Shown: positions 25,150 to 33,465 of the stretch, piece by piece
How positions within the stretch are numbered: position 1 is the stretch's first letter
How the letters are laid out: each line of letters begins with the position of its first letter
Assembly (NCBI RefSeq): GCF_022213955.1
Contig: NZ_JAKNTW010000019.1
Span: 186,001 to 250,000, forward strand
Direction: 5' to 3'
Length of the DNA: 64,000 nt
DNA from: Dolomitihabitans soli
GTDB lineage: Bacteria; Actinomycetota; Actinomycetes; Streptosporangiales; Streptosporangiaceae
Made by a program: the position numbers and the translations under genes
Notes under the pieces: model-generated
Databases searched by the model: none
Told to the model about the DNA's origin: nothing
Seen by the model: only the letters and a program-made list of their open reading frames with translations

Positions 25150-26445
25150 TCACGTGGTCGCCTCGGCGCGAACCTTCGCGATGATCGCACCACGTGACTC
25201 GGTCCAAAGTACGGCCAGCAGGACGGCTGCCGTCGCCCCGGCCACCCCGGCCAGGGCGACGACGGGCTCGGGGCCGAGTTCCTGGGCGGCGGCTCCGCCG
25301 ATCAGGATGCCGATGCCCTGGGCGGCCAGCAGGCCCGACTGGACCAGCCCGAAGGCCAGACCACGCCGGGCAGCCGGAACGCACTGCACGAAAGCCGCGT
25401 TGGCGGCGAGCTGATACGCGCCACCGATTCCGGACAGGATCCAGAGCGCCAGCACCACGGCCAGCGGTGGGCGCATGGCGCAGGCGATCAGCGGCGCGCA
25501 GCTGAGCACCGCCATCCACCCCATCATGCGCAGCCGGCCAGAAGGGGAGACGAACCTGCTGAACAGGAAGGCCCCCAGCACGGTTCCGGTCGGCATGGCC
25601 GCCATCAGCAGGCCGGTGATCACCGGAACCGGTATCGAGCCGTCACTCAAGGTGGCGGCGTACGGCACGGCGATCCCTTCGGGAAGAATGTAGAAGCCGC
25701 ACAGCCAGGCGAACAGCACGAGCGTGCGCAGTCGCCGGTCACCGAAGACGAGTTTGGCTCCGGCACTGGTCATCGTCCAGATGGACGGCTGGCCGCCCTC
25801 GCTCCGCTCCGGCCCGCCGCGCCGCCGTACCCCTGAGACCAGGATCAGGGCCGAGGCGAGGAACGTCGCGCAGTCGAGCGCCAGGGCCCGGTAGGGGCCC
25901 ATCCCCGCGATCAACGCGCCCCCGGCGGCGAATCCGAGCATCTGCACTGCCTGGTTTGTCATGTTCTGTAACGCCGAGCCGGCGACGTAGCGGTCGCCCT
26001 CCAGGATCTCCGGCAACAGGGCCGCCCGCGCGGCCGAGAACGGGGCGCTGAGCAGGACCACGCAGAAGACGAGTCCGCAGAGCACCGCGAACGGCATCCC
26101 GGGCACCGCCATCAGAGCCACGAGCAGCGCCCTGAGGACGTCACAGGTGATCATGACGCGCCGCCGCGCATACCGGTCGGCGAGGCCGGCGAGCAACGGC
26201 CCGCCGAGGATCGGCGGCAGGTACGTCAGCGCGTAGACGGCCGCCGTCGCGAGTGGGGACTGGGTGCGGTCATAGACGAGTACGGCCAGCGCGACCTGGG
26301 CGAACTGGTCGCCGAGCAGGGAGAGCCCCTGGCCGAACCAGAGCGCGCGGAACTCTCGGATGGCGATGACCTCGCCGTATCTAGCTTGGCGCTCGGGTGC
26401 ACGGCGATGCCTCCCGGGCAGCCTGTCGGGCTTCGTGGCCGCCAT
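25150..26445 (-). CDS. MFS transporter
   Basis: A 431-residue membrane protein with about 12 hydrophobic segments. After a basic N-terminus it reads FRALWFGQGLSLLGDQFAQV, then LAGLADRYARRRVMI, which is the loop 2-3 motif typical of MFS exporters of the MFS_1/MdfA type. The C-terminal half repeats the pattern (SRFVSPSGRLRMMG). Such proteins expel drugs or metabolites by proton antiport; the substrate is unknown. Start ATG 26445 has GGAG five bases upstream. Confidence 0.88.
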   Translation of the reverse strand: MAATKPDRLPGRHRRAPERQARYGEVIAIREFRALWFGQGLSLLGDQFAQVALAVLVYDRTQSPLATAAVYALTYLPPILGGPLLAGLADRYARRRVMITCDVLRALLVALMAVPGMPFAVLCGLVFCVVLLSAPFSAARAALLPEILEGDRYVAGSALQNMTNQAVQMLGFAAGGALIAGMGPYRALALDCATFLASALILVSGVRRRGGPERSEGGQPSIWTMTSAGAKLVFGDRRLRTLVLFAWLCGFYILPEGIAVPYAATLSDGSIPVPVITGLLMAAMPTGTVLGAFLFSRFVSPSGRLRMMGWMAVLSCAPLIACAMRPPLAVVLALWILSGIGGAYQLAANAAFVQCVPAARRGLAFGLVQSGLLAAQGIGILIGGAAAQELGPEPVVALAGVAGATAAVLLAVLWTESRGAIIAKVRAEATT

Positions 26446-26563
26446 AGGACTCCGCTACTTGCAGACCAACCTGACTGAATGTATCTGCCGTGTGACCTAC
26501 GGTGCCGGAGCCGAGTCGGGTTCGCAACCGAACGAAGCCAGAAAGATGCAAACAGTGACCGTT

Positions 26564-26914
26564 TCACCAGCCGAGCTGGTGGAGCCGCTCATCGTCGATG
26601 CCGAAATGGTGGGCGATCTCATGAACTACGGTGATCCGCACCTCTTTGACCACATCTTCATCCGTGTCACAGATCTCACAGGTCGGATTGCGGTAGATCT
26701 CAATGCGGTCGGGCAGAACTCCCGCGTACCAGTCGCCGCGCTCGGTGAGGGGGATCCCGGTGTAAAGGCCAAGCAGATCGGGCTCGGGAGGGTCGTCCAC
26801 GACCACCACCACGACGTTGTCCATCAGTCGCGTCAACTCGGCGGGGATCGTGTCCAACGCCTCGGCCACAAGCTCCTCGAACTTCTCCCGCGACACCTCG
26901 ATCACACCCGCCAT
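26564..26914 (-). CDS. Minizincin-type metallopeptidase family protein
   Basis: A 116-residue protein of the short zincin family (formerly DUF1025). It has EVSREKFEELVAEALDTIP at the start, LGLYTGIPLTER, IEIYRNPTCEICDTD, and the zinc motif VVHEIAHHFGIDDERL at the C-terminus. HEIAHHFGID provides HExxH plus the downstream Asp ligand. The family is widespread in actinobacteria; substrates are unknown. It is divergent from the metallophosphoesterase gene with a 53-base gap, so the two may share a control region. Confidence 0.88.
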   Translation of the reverse strand: MAGVIEVSREKFEELVAEALDTIPAELTRLMDNVVVVVVDDPPEPDLLGLYTGIPLTERGDWYAGVLPDRIEIYRNPTCEICDTDEDVVKEVRITVVHEIAHHFGIDDERLHQLGW

Positions 26915-26967
26915 TCTGCCTCTTCGCGAGTGGTTCGGGTGCCGAGCCGGGGTAGGCAGGAAGGTGC

Positions 26968-28482
26968 ATGGACCTCAAACGAACGTTGAATCGCACGAAA
27001 GAGACCGCGCGCCGTACCGCCCAGCGGCGCGTGGTCCGCCGAACCTCCAAGTTCCTGACGATCGTCGCGGTGGCCGGGATGGGCGCCTGGCTGGGCATCG
27101 CGGTCAGCGGCGGCGTCCAGTCGTCGATCGGCCCCGTCGACCTCGGCCTCTCCGTACGGCCGGCCTGGTCGGGACAGACCGTGGTCGACGCGCACCCCCT
27201 CGGCACGCTCCTGTTCGACACCCACGACGCGCCCCTGCGGCTGCGCGCGACGCTGGAGAACATCAACCAGGACCAGGCCAAGCAGATGATCGAGGATCCC
27301 CTGTTGGCCGACCGGCTGCCGGGCCTGATCGAGGAGAACCTGCGCGACGGGATCAGGGATCTCGTGATCCGTTCGCTGCTGTTCGCCTGTTGCGGAGCCC
27401 TCATCGCGGGCCTGGTCGTCTTCAGACGGGTCAAGACGGCTTTGCTGACCCTCCTGGCCGCCGTGACGACCATGGCGGGCACAGGGGCCGCGGTGGTCAC
27501 CAGCTTCCGTCCCGAGGCCCTCGTGGAGCCGCGCTACACGGGTCTGCTCGCGGGCGCGCCCTCGTTGGTCGGCAGCGCCGAGTCGATCGTCACCCGCTTC
27601 GAGTCGTACCGCCTCCAGCTCACCAAACTGGTCACCAACGTCTCCCAGCTGTACGACACGGTCTCGGCCCTGCCCGTCTACGACGCCGACCCGACCTCGA
27701 TCAGGGTGCTCCACGTCTCCGACATCCACATCAACCCGATCGCCTGGAACCTCATCCGCTCCGTCTCCACCCAGTTCAAGGTCAACATGATCCTCGACAC
27801 CGGGGACATCACCGATCACGGCACCAGGGCCGAGGACAACTTCGTCAAGGAGATCGGACGGTTCGACGTGCCGTACGTCTTCGTCCGGGGCAACCACGAC
27901 TCCAAGGCCACCGAGCGTGCGGTGGCCAGGCAGAAGAACGCCGTGGTCCTCGACGACAAGACCACCAACGTGGCCGGCCTGCGCATCTACGGGCTGGGCG
28001 ATCCCAGGTTCACCCCTGACAAGTCGGTGGCCGTCGACTCCGACCCCGCCGGCCTGCTCGACTTCGGCCGCCGCCACGCCGGGCTCCCCGCTCCCGTGGA
28101 CCTCGTCGCCGTGCACGATTCCACGATCGGCAAGGGCTTCTCCGGCGTCGTGCCCACCATCCTCGCCGGTCACGCTCATGCCCGTTCCACCGAGGTGCTG
28201 CCCACCGGGACCCGCGTCCTGGTCCAGGGTTCCACCGGCGGGGCCGGCCTGCGCGCCCTCGAACACGAGGAGCCGACCCCGGTCACCGCCTCCGTTCTCT
28301 ACTTCGACAAGGAGACCCATCGCCTTGAGGCCTGGGACGACATCACGATGGGAGGACTCGGCGAGCAATCCGTCCAGATCCAACGTCACGTGGAGACCGC
28401 GCCAGAGCGTAGAATCTTCCCGGAGCCATCGAGCGCCCCGTCGCCAACGGGACCACTCGAAAGCACCGCGACACCGAAGTAG
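26968..28482 (+). CDS. Membrane-anchored metallophosphoesterase
   Basis: A 504-residue protein. Two membrane segments flank an extracytoplasmic N-terminal region (FLTIVAVAGMGAWLGIAVSG near residue 35 and LLFACCGALIAGLVVF near 145). The catalytic domain from about residue 245 has all calcineurin-like motifs: HVSDIHINP, DTGDITDHG, VRGNHDSKA, VAVHDST, and AGHAHARS. It probably hydrolyses phosphomonoesters or diesters at the membrane. Start ATG 26968 follows GGAAGG. It sits just before the tRNA-Glu/Asp/Phe cluster. Confidence 0.88.
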   Translation: MDLKRTLNRTKETARRTAQRRVVRRTSKFLTIVAVAGMGAWLGIAVSGGVQSSIGPVDLGLSVRPAWSGQTVVDAHPLGTLLFDTHDAPLRLRATLENINQDQAKQMIEDPLLADRLPGLIEENLRDGIRDLVIRSLLFACCGALIAGLVVFRRVKTALLTLLAAVTTMAGTGAAVVTSFRPEALVEPRYTGLLAGAPSLVGSAESIVTRFESYRLQLTKLVTNVSQLYDTVSALPVYDADPTSIRVLHVSDIHINPIAWNLIRSVSTQFKVNMILDTGDITDHGTRAEDNFVKEIGRFDVPYVFVRGNHDSKATERAVARQKNAVVLDDKTTNVAGLRIYGLGDPRFTPDKSVAVDSDPAGLLDFGRRHAGLPAPVDLVAVHDSTIGKGFSGVVPTILAGHAHARSTEVLPTGTRVLVQGSTGGAGLRALEHEEPTPVTASVLYFDKETHRLEAWDDITMGGLGEQSVQIQRHVETAPERRIFPEPSSAPSPTGPLESTATPK

Positions 28483-28571
28483 GGTTAACCGCTTTGGCAT
28501 CAGGGGCAAAGTCCCCTATGCTTCAACAGGTCCCCGACGGAGGCGTCACGGACGCAGGACTCCGGTCCTGA

Positions 28572-28644
28572 GCCCCCATCGTCTAGCGGCCTAGGACACC
28601 GCCCTTTCAAGGCGGCGGCACGGGTTCGAATCCCGTTGGGGGCA
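28572..28644 (+). tRNA. tRNA-Glu (anticodon TTC)
   Basis: Acceptor GCCCCCA pairs with TGGGGGC, discriminator A; anticodon loop CTTTCAA in stem CCGCC/GGCGG; T-arm ACGGGTTCGAATCCCGT. CCA is not encoded. First of a Glu-Asp-Phe cluster. Confidence 0.96.
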
Positions 28645-28725
28645 CCGGCGAGCTCACGCTCACCAGAAGATCGGACAGGTCAACATCGTCCGAAAGCCTG
28701 GTAGGCTAAGCAAGCCGAACAACGA

Positions 28726-28800
28726 GGTCCTGTAGAGCAGTTTGGAGTGCTCGCCACCCTGTCAAGGTGGAGGTCGCGGGTTCAAGTCCCGTCAGGACCG
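28726..28800 (+). tRNA. tRNA-Asp (anticodon GTC)
   Basis: Acceptor GGTCCTG pairs with CAGGACC, discriminator G; anticodon loop CTGTCAA in stem CCACC/GGTGG; T-arm GCGGGTTCAAGTCCCGT. CCA is not encoded. Confidence 0.96.
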
Positions 28801-28820
28801 CTGGTAGGTGTCACCACCGA

Positions 28821-28894
28821 GGTCAGGTAGCTCAGTCGGTATGAGCGTCCGCCTGAAAAGCGGAAGGTCGGCGGTTCGACCCCGCCCCTGACCA
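28821..28894 (+). tRNA. tRNA-Phe (anticodon GAA)
   Basis: Acceptor GGTCAGG pairs with CCTGACC, discriminator A; anticodon loop CTGAAAA in stem CCGC/GCGG. CCA is not encoded. Its 3' portion from the anticodon loop onward is duplicated at 40147, so this gene is the left attachment site of the island. Confidence 0.96.
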
Positions 28895-28896
28895 CA
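28851..28896 (+). repeat. Left attachment repeat (3' part of tRNA-Phe)
   Basis: 46 bases from GCCTGAAAAGCGG through CCTGACCACA are identical to 40147-40192. Beyond the identical core, the tRNA terminator and about 50 further bases remain similar at both sites with scattered mismatches. This is the signature of integration at a tRNA 3' end. Confidence 0.8.
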
Positions 28897-28912
28897 GCAG
28901 CTGAGCAGCACC

Positions 28913-28943
28913 AACGCCCCGAGCCGATCATGGCCGGGGCGTT
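28913..28943 (+). terminator. Terminator of the tRNA cluster
   Basis: Stem AACGCCCCG (28913-28921) pairs with CGGGGCGTT (28935-28943), then TTT. A near-identical copy follows the right attachment repeat at about 40209-40240. Confidence 0.85.
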
Positions 28944-29148
28944 TTTGGTTGTGCCTGACGACAACGCTGACGACAACCCCCAACGTGTGGCCATCGTTGG
29001 TGCATACCTGGCGGCCGTAGCGAAGCATGGCGTCATCGTTCGGGATCGTTCGGGCGGACCGACGATCTAGCGGCGAATGTGCGGAGACTGTCGCAAGCCT
29101 GTTCCAGGAGTAACGAAGTCGTGAGGATGTGCAACCGACGATGATCGT

Positions 29149-29785
29149 TTACGCCTGGGTCGTGGTCTTCTGCTTGAGGCGTTCGTAAGGGGTCTGGCCG
29201 CCGAGGCCGCCGTGGGGTCGATGGTAGTTGTAGTAGTCCTCCTATTCGCGGAGTTTGTCGTTGAACACTTCGGTGTCGTCGATGACGACGCCGTCGAGCA
29301 TTCGGTAGAACTCCTCGGCGTCGATGCGGTGTGAGCGTTCGACCTTGCCATTGAGGCGTGGGGTCCGCGGTTTGATGTAGGTGTGGGCGATGCCCCGGTC
29401 CAGGACGTGCCAGTGGAAGGCCGATTGGAACTCCGCGCCGTTGTCGGTCTGGATGACCTGCACCTGAAGGGCAGGCGCTGCAGGAGGTAGTCGAGGAACT
29501 GGATGGCGGTCTTCTGGTTGAGCTGGGGGTAGATGCGCAGGACTCGCAGCCGGGTGCAGTCGTCGATGGCGGTGAACTGGTAGTACTTGTTGCGGCCGCC
29601 CTTGCGGCCGGTGACGCCGGCGATGGGCTCGATGAACTTGACGTCGATTTGGACGCGGTGGCCGGGCAGCTGCTTCTCGTATCGCTTCCAGCGCCGGTCG
29701 TGGCGTTTGTAGCGCTGGGAGGTCGGGAGCCGGCCCATGTCCAGGCTCTTCGGCCGGTCGCGGCCAGCACCGCCCACGTGCGGCG
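29149..29785 (-). pseudogene. IS481-family transposase, truncated with frameshift and stop
   Basis: The minus strand encodes the catalytic core. It opens with PGHRVQIDVKFIEPIAGVTG and YQFTAIDDCTRLRVLRIYPQ, shifts frame near 29465 to IQTDNGAEFQSAFHWHVLDR and HTYIKPRTPRLNGKVERSHR, hits an in-frame TAG near 29250, and ends EDYYNYHRPHGGLGGQTPYE. The DDE motifs (DVK, DNGAEF, GKVERSHR) are present, but the gene has a frameshift, a nonsense codon, and lacks its N-terminal helix-turn-helix, cut off where the IS630 element begins. Confidence 0.8.
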
Positions 29786-29795
29786 AAGTAGCCTA

Positions 29796-31063
29796 GTGCG
29801 GTGACCACTTAGGTTCACCGGGTCATTGCAGGCCGTACGGCTTGCGCTGTTTGATGCGCTCCTTCACTGTCGGTACCGGCCCGATCGGTACCGACACATG
29901 GAGCAGCACATGGCTGAACCCGTCAGAGCCCGGCGATTAACCGACGCCGAAGGCCAGGCGCTGCAACGCCTGGTACGGCGAGGTAACCACGGCTCGATCC
30001 GGGTGCGCAGAGCATTGATCATCATGGCGTCCGCCAGCGGAACCACGGCCGCGGCGATCGCCTATCTGGTCGCGGCCGACGACGACACCGTCCGTGATGT
30101 CATCCACGCCTTCAACGCCCGAGGGCTGGACGCCCTGGACCCTAGATGGGCGGGTGGCCGTCCCTGCCTGATCAGCACCGATGACGTGGAGTTCATCACC
30201 CAGACGGCCCTGACGCGCCCAGAGAGACTGGGCCGTCCGTTCACACACTGGAGTATCCGCAAGCTGCTGGCCTACCTGGCCGACAACCCCGACCGCATCG
30301 TCGGGATCGGCCGGGATCGGCTGCGGCAGATCCTGCGCCACGGCAAGATCTCCTTCCAGCGGACCCGCACCTGGAAGGAGTCCACCGATCCGCAGCGGGA
30401 AGCCAAACTGGACCGGATCGAGGAGGTCACCAGCCGTTTCCCGAACCGGTGTTTCGCCTTCGACCAGTTTGGGCCACTGTCGATCCGGCCCTGTCATGGC
30501 AGCGGCTGGGCCAAGGAGGGCAGACCGGATCGGCTGCCGGCCACCTACTCACGCACCCACGGCATCCGCTACTTTCACGGCTGCTACAGCCTGGGCGGTG
30601 ATCAACTGTGGGGCATCGCGCGGCGGCGCAAGGGCGCAGATCACAGCCTGGCCGCGCTGAAGTCGATTCGGGCCGCACGCCCGGACTGCGCCCCGATCTA
30701 CGTGATCATGGACAACCTGTCGGCCAACAAGACGCCCGCGATCCGCGCCTGGGCTAAGAAGAACAAGGTCGGGTTGTGTCTGACCCCGACCAGCGCGTCC
30801 TGGGCCAACTCGATCGAGGCACAGTTCGGCCCGTTGCGAAGTTTCGTGATGGGTGGCTCCAACCATCCCAATCACATCGTGCTGGCCCGCAGACTCCAGG
30901 CTTATCTGCGCTGGCGCAACGCCAACGCCCGCCATCCCGACGTGCTGGCCGCACAACGGCGAGAACGCGCCCGGGTCCGAAGCGAGAAACAACGCCGATG
31001 GGGACGCCCCAAAACCCGAGTCGCGTGATCAACCAACCCGGTGAACGTTCGTGGTCACCGCAC
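29796..31063 (+). mobile_element. IS630-family insertion sequence, complete
   Basis: A 1268-base element flanked by TA on both sides (29794 and 31064), the usual IS630 target duplication. The ends are inverted repeats: GTGCGGTGACCAC at the left and its complement at the right, with a second matching block (GTTCACCGGGT) further in. One transposase gene fills the element. It has inserted directly beside the EACC1-caspase cassette and into or next to the IS481 remnant. Confidence 0.88.
29910..31028 (+). CDS. IS630-family transposase
   Basis: A 372-residue DDE transposase. The N-terminal helix-turn-helix is VRRALIIMASASGTTAAAIA with DDTVRDVIHAFNARGLDAL, followed by the linker WSIRKLLAYLADNP. The catalytic domain has FAFDQFGPLSIRP (first Asp), YVIMDNLSANKTPAIRAWA (second Asp) and PTSASWANSIEAQFGPL (Glu), the IS630/Tc1 pattern. 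The start is set at ATG 29910, which has GGAGC upstream; ATG 29898 and TTG 29826 are alternatives. The frame is intact, so it may be active. Confidence 0.9.
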   Translation: MAEPVRARRLTDAEGQALQRLVRRGNHGSIRVRRALIIMASASGTTAAAIAYLVAADDDTVRDVIHAFNARGLDALDPRWAGGRPCLISTDDVEFITQTALTRPERLGRPFTHWSIRKLLAYLADNPDRIVGIGRDRLRQILRHGKISFQRTRTWKESTDPQREAKLDRIEEVTSRFPNRCFAFDQFGPLSIRPCHGSGWAKEGRPDRLPATYSRTHGIRYFHGCYSLGGDQLWGIARRRKGADHSLAALKSIRAARPDCAPIYVIMDNLSANKTPAIRAWAKKNKVGLCLTPTSASWANSIEAQFGPLRSFVMGGSNHPNHIVLARRLQAYLRWRNANARHPDVLAAQRRERARVRSEKQRRWGRPKTRVA

Positions 31064-31099
31064 TAGCCATTAGTCCCACTTATCGTGTATATGTCGTTC

Positions 31100-31543
31100 A
31101 TGACACGTGATCGCCAATCGGATAGTCGCAGTCGCCACTTCCTGCAAGTGCTCGTCACCGTCGAGGATGAGGATTTCGACCAGGAAGACGGCCTACCTGC
31201 CTGGCTGCAAGGAGATCATCTCGGGCCAGATGTTAGCCTTTCCCCTCCCCTTGCCCGCCCAGAAGACATGGGCATCGCCGATACCATACAGGCGACTCTT
31301 GATAATGTCACCGGACTGGGTGCGCTCATTACTTCTATTTTGGCTTGGAGGCAATCAAGGTCTCGCAACAACTCTCAACCTCGCATATTTATATACGTCA
31401 AAAAGAAAAATCAGGAGGAAGAGATATTCGTCGATCTCCCCTATGATTCGAAAGAGACAGAAATAATTCAATCGATCCTGCGGGCCGCGCAAAGTAGCGA
31501 CGCAACAGAAGTGGCGGCTACCAAAGATCATGAAGATCTCTAA
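31100..31543 (+). CDS. EACC1-like effector-associated adaptor protein
   Basis: About 147 residues. After a short N-terminus comes FLQVLVTVEDEDF, a loop with PEDMGIADTIQATLDNVTGL, a hydrophobic helix (GALITSILAWRQSR), then strand IFIYVKKKN and a C-terminal helix EIIQSILRAAQ. This order matches the effector-associated constant component 1 family that accompanies caspase and other effectors in actinobacterial conflict systems; the match is from memory of the family's pattern. GC content is lower than in flanking genes. No ribosome binding site is visible and the IS630 element ends 36 bases upstream, so the native promoter may have been displaced. It overlaps the caspase gene by 14 bases. Confidence 0.65.
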   Translation: MTRDRQSDSRSRHFLQVLVTVEDEDFDQEDGLPAWLQGDHLGPDVSLSPPLARPEDMGIADTIQATLDNVTGLGALITSILAWRQSRSRNNSQPRIFIYVKKKNQEEEIFVDLPYDSKETEIIQSILRAAQSSDATEVAATKDHEDL

Positions 31544-32333
31544 CGTAGATTCCTCCTATGCAATCTTAATCGGCACTTCGCTGAAAGAAGCAAAACTTGA
31601 ACTCCCGGCCCTTAAAGCGGTTGAGCAAAATCTTGAGGATTTAGGCCGCATACTGACAGACAAAGAGGTACTGGGGCTCCCTGAGCAGAATTGCTTACAT
31701 CTTTTCAACCGCGAAGACCCAAAATCAATACTTCGCGAGGTGTCCAAAATCGCCAAGAAGGCGACAGGCATGCTACTTGTCTATTTTGCTGGACACGGTG
31801 CCATAGTACCCCCAGGAAGAGATCTCTATTTCGCACTTAAGGATATAGAAGATTTCGACGAGGGCCTCCGATATGCTTCCCTACAGAAAAGGATTTGCAG
31901 GCGATTTGAAGTCTATAGTAACGGCACGCCGATCCGAGACTTCCGCGAACAAACGATTGTGATCTTAGACTGTTGCTATAGCGGTGCCGCTTCCGTCGCA
32001 ACCTCGGACACTGACGCCTTAGATGGTTCGGCGTCCCAGGGATCCTGCATGCTGACCGCTTCAAGTGCAACCAGGGTAGCAATGGCTTTCCCTGGAGAGA
32101 AATATACGGAATTTACTGGAGAGATTATTAGAGTTTTGCGGGATGGCGTACCAGGAAGAGCCCAAATGCTAACGCCGGGCGACATTTATCGTGAAGTTTC
32201 AAAAAGGGTGAAAAGGCGGCGGGAGGTGAATCCCGGCGTGCCGTTTCCGAGCTTTAAATCCTATCAGCAAGGCTCCGAAATGCCCTTCGTTCGCAATCGC
32301 GGATATACGCCTATTCGGGATACCTCCACCTAA
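31530..32333 (+). CDS. Caspase-family protease of an EACC1-associated system
   Basis: A 267-residue caspase-like (clan CD) protease domain. The first strand is SYAILIGTSLKEAKLELPAL, the catalytic His89 is in LLVYFAGHGAIV, and the catalytic Cys149 is in IVILDCCYSGAAS, both with canonical flanks. Later come GSCMLTASSATRVAMAFPGE and FTGEIIRVLRDGVPG, typical of actinobacterial EACC1-linked caspases. No C-terminal sensor or NTPase domain is attached; the protein ends soon after PFVRNRGY. It overlaps the adaptor gene and is followed after 15 bases by a helical-repeat gene. It probably cleaves a cellular or partner protein upon a trigger such as phage infection; this is inference from family context. 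Confidence 0.85.
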   Translation: MKISNVDSSYAILIGTSLKEAKLELPALKAVEQNLEDLGRILTDKEVLGLPEQNCLHLFNREDPKSILREVSKIAKKATGMLLVYFAGHGAIVPPGRDLYFALKDIEDFDEGLRYASLQKRICRRFEVYSNGTPIRDFREQTIVILDCCYSGAASVATSDTDALDGSASQGSCMLTASSATRVAMAFPGEKYTEFTGEIIRVLRDGVPGRAQMLTPGDIYREVSKRVKRRREVNPGVPFPSFKSYQQGSEMPFVRNRGYTPIRDTST

Positions 32334-32348
32334 GGAGAAGGCGCACGC

Positions 32349-32879
32349 ATGGACAGGCTTCAGGACCTCTTCAATCGTGGCTACGCTGCATACGAAGACC
32401 ATGAAGACTTCGATAGGTCGAGGAAGCTTCTGACGAAGTTTCTCAAAGAGGTCGGAGAGGTTGACGAGAGATACGCGAGGGAGAAGGTTCTCGCACTTAA
32501 CACCTTAGGGATGATCGCACAAGAATTAGGCGACCTGGAGAAATCCAAGGGATACTATTGGCGCATGCTCAACGTATCGCGAAATGCTAGTGATTTAGAG
32601 GGGCATGTTCTCGCATTGTTGAGTCTCGGCGCTTTGGTGTGTGCAGCGACCGAGCAAGGCGTTGAGCCGCTAGAATTCGATGGGAAATCATACAGTCACG
32701 AATATTTCCTATGGCAATCACTCAATGCGATCGACACTGCCAGCATCGAGACCAGGAGAGAATTTAAGGCTGCCGTGGCCGAGTATGAGCCCATCATACT
32801 CGAAGCATTACTTGCCTATCCGCAGCCGAGCGAGGATCGAGCTAGGATAAAGGAACGTTTGAAGAGAGTCGAAAAGTAG
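32349..32879 (+). CDS. TPR-like helical protein, third gene of the caspase cassette
   Basis: A 176-residue, charged, all-helical protein. Helix pairs such as LALNTLGMIAQELGDLEKSK and GYYWRMLNVSRNASD follow the TPR spacing (small residue at 8, Leu/Gly pair), and a third, degenerate pair follows. There is no membrane segment. The ribosome binding site AAGGAG sits about 10 bases before ATG 32349, and the gene starts 15 bases after the caspase stop, so all three genes form one transcription unit. Low GC like its neighbours. It could be a regulator, a target or an inhibitor of the caspase. The specific family is not recognised. Confidence 0.7.
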   Translation: MDRLQDLFNRGYAAYEDHEDFDRSRKLLTKFLKEVGEVDERYAREKVLALNTLGMIAQELGDLEKSKGYYWRMLNVSRNASDLEGHVLALLSLGALVCAATEQGVEPLEFDGKSYSHEYFLWQSLNAIDTASIETRREFKAAVAEYEPIILEALLAYPQPSEDRARIKERLKRVEK

Positions 32880-33400
32880 GGTCTGGCTCACTTGTACTCT
32901 TTGCGCAATAAGGAACCGTCCTTCGAGACGCTCAACATGTCGGGCGGTGTGTATTTTGCGGTGGACCATCGCCATCCGCCTCGCCGCATCCTCGCAGGCC
33001 AGGTGGGATGCCGAGCCCTTCCGGCCTCCGCTCTCCTAATCCGGGTGTCGGTTGGCTGACGCCGTGACGATCGCGGACTTCGGCGCCCGTCGTTCGGGCT
33101 GGGGCGATCGCCGGCAAGGCCCTCCTCCGTCGGTCCTTGCCACCAGGTGACCATGGCTGAGGTGACAGCAGCGCTGACAGCGCAGGGCTTCCGCTCCTCG
33201 GGCCTTGCGGCCCGGTGGCACGGGGCCCCTTGCCACCGGATAACGTCGACGTGCGTGAGCACACGCCATCACTCACCGTCTGCCGCTCGACCAGGATGAG
33301 GACAGCTCAACGGCTTGGCCGGCTCCCGTTTGCAAGCAGGTTCACCAAGGAGCAGCACCGGCACAGACCGCCCGTGCTCTGCCCTTGTTAAGCTCCAGCG
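32880..33400. other. Gap after the caspase cassette, no gene recognised
   Basis: GC content rises again near 32940. Minus-strand frames across 32888-33276 have Arg/Gly/Pro-rich translations and no ribosome binding site. The segment may include the decayed 5' part of the HAD gene further on; I cannot recognise it. Confidence 0.35.
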
Positions 33401-33465
33401 GACAGGACAGGACAGGACAGGACAGGACAGGACAGGACAGGACAGGACAGGACAGGCCGATGCCG
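33401..33465 (+). repeat. Pentanucleotide tandem repeat (GACAG)13
   Basis: Thirteen exact copies of GACAG fill 33401-33465. They lie at the 5' boundary of the recognisable HAD-like coding sequence. Such arrays change copy number by slippage, and a unit of five shifts the frame with each change. Confidence 0.95.

Noticed and set aside
26902-28509. A 535-codon minus-strand open frame
   Set aside because: Antisense to the metallophosphoesterase, which has all catalytic motifs. The opposite frame is low-complexity.
33401-33465. Possible CRISPR array
   Set aside because: It is a simple GACAG tandem repeat with no spacers.
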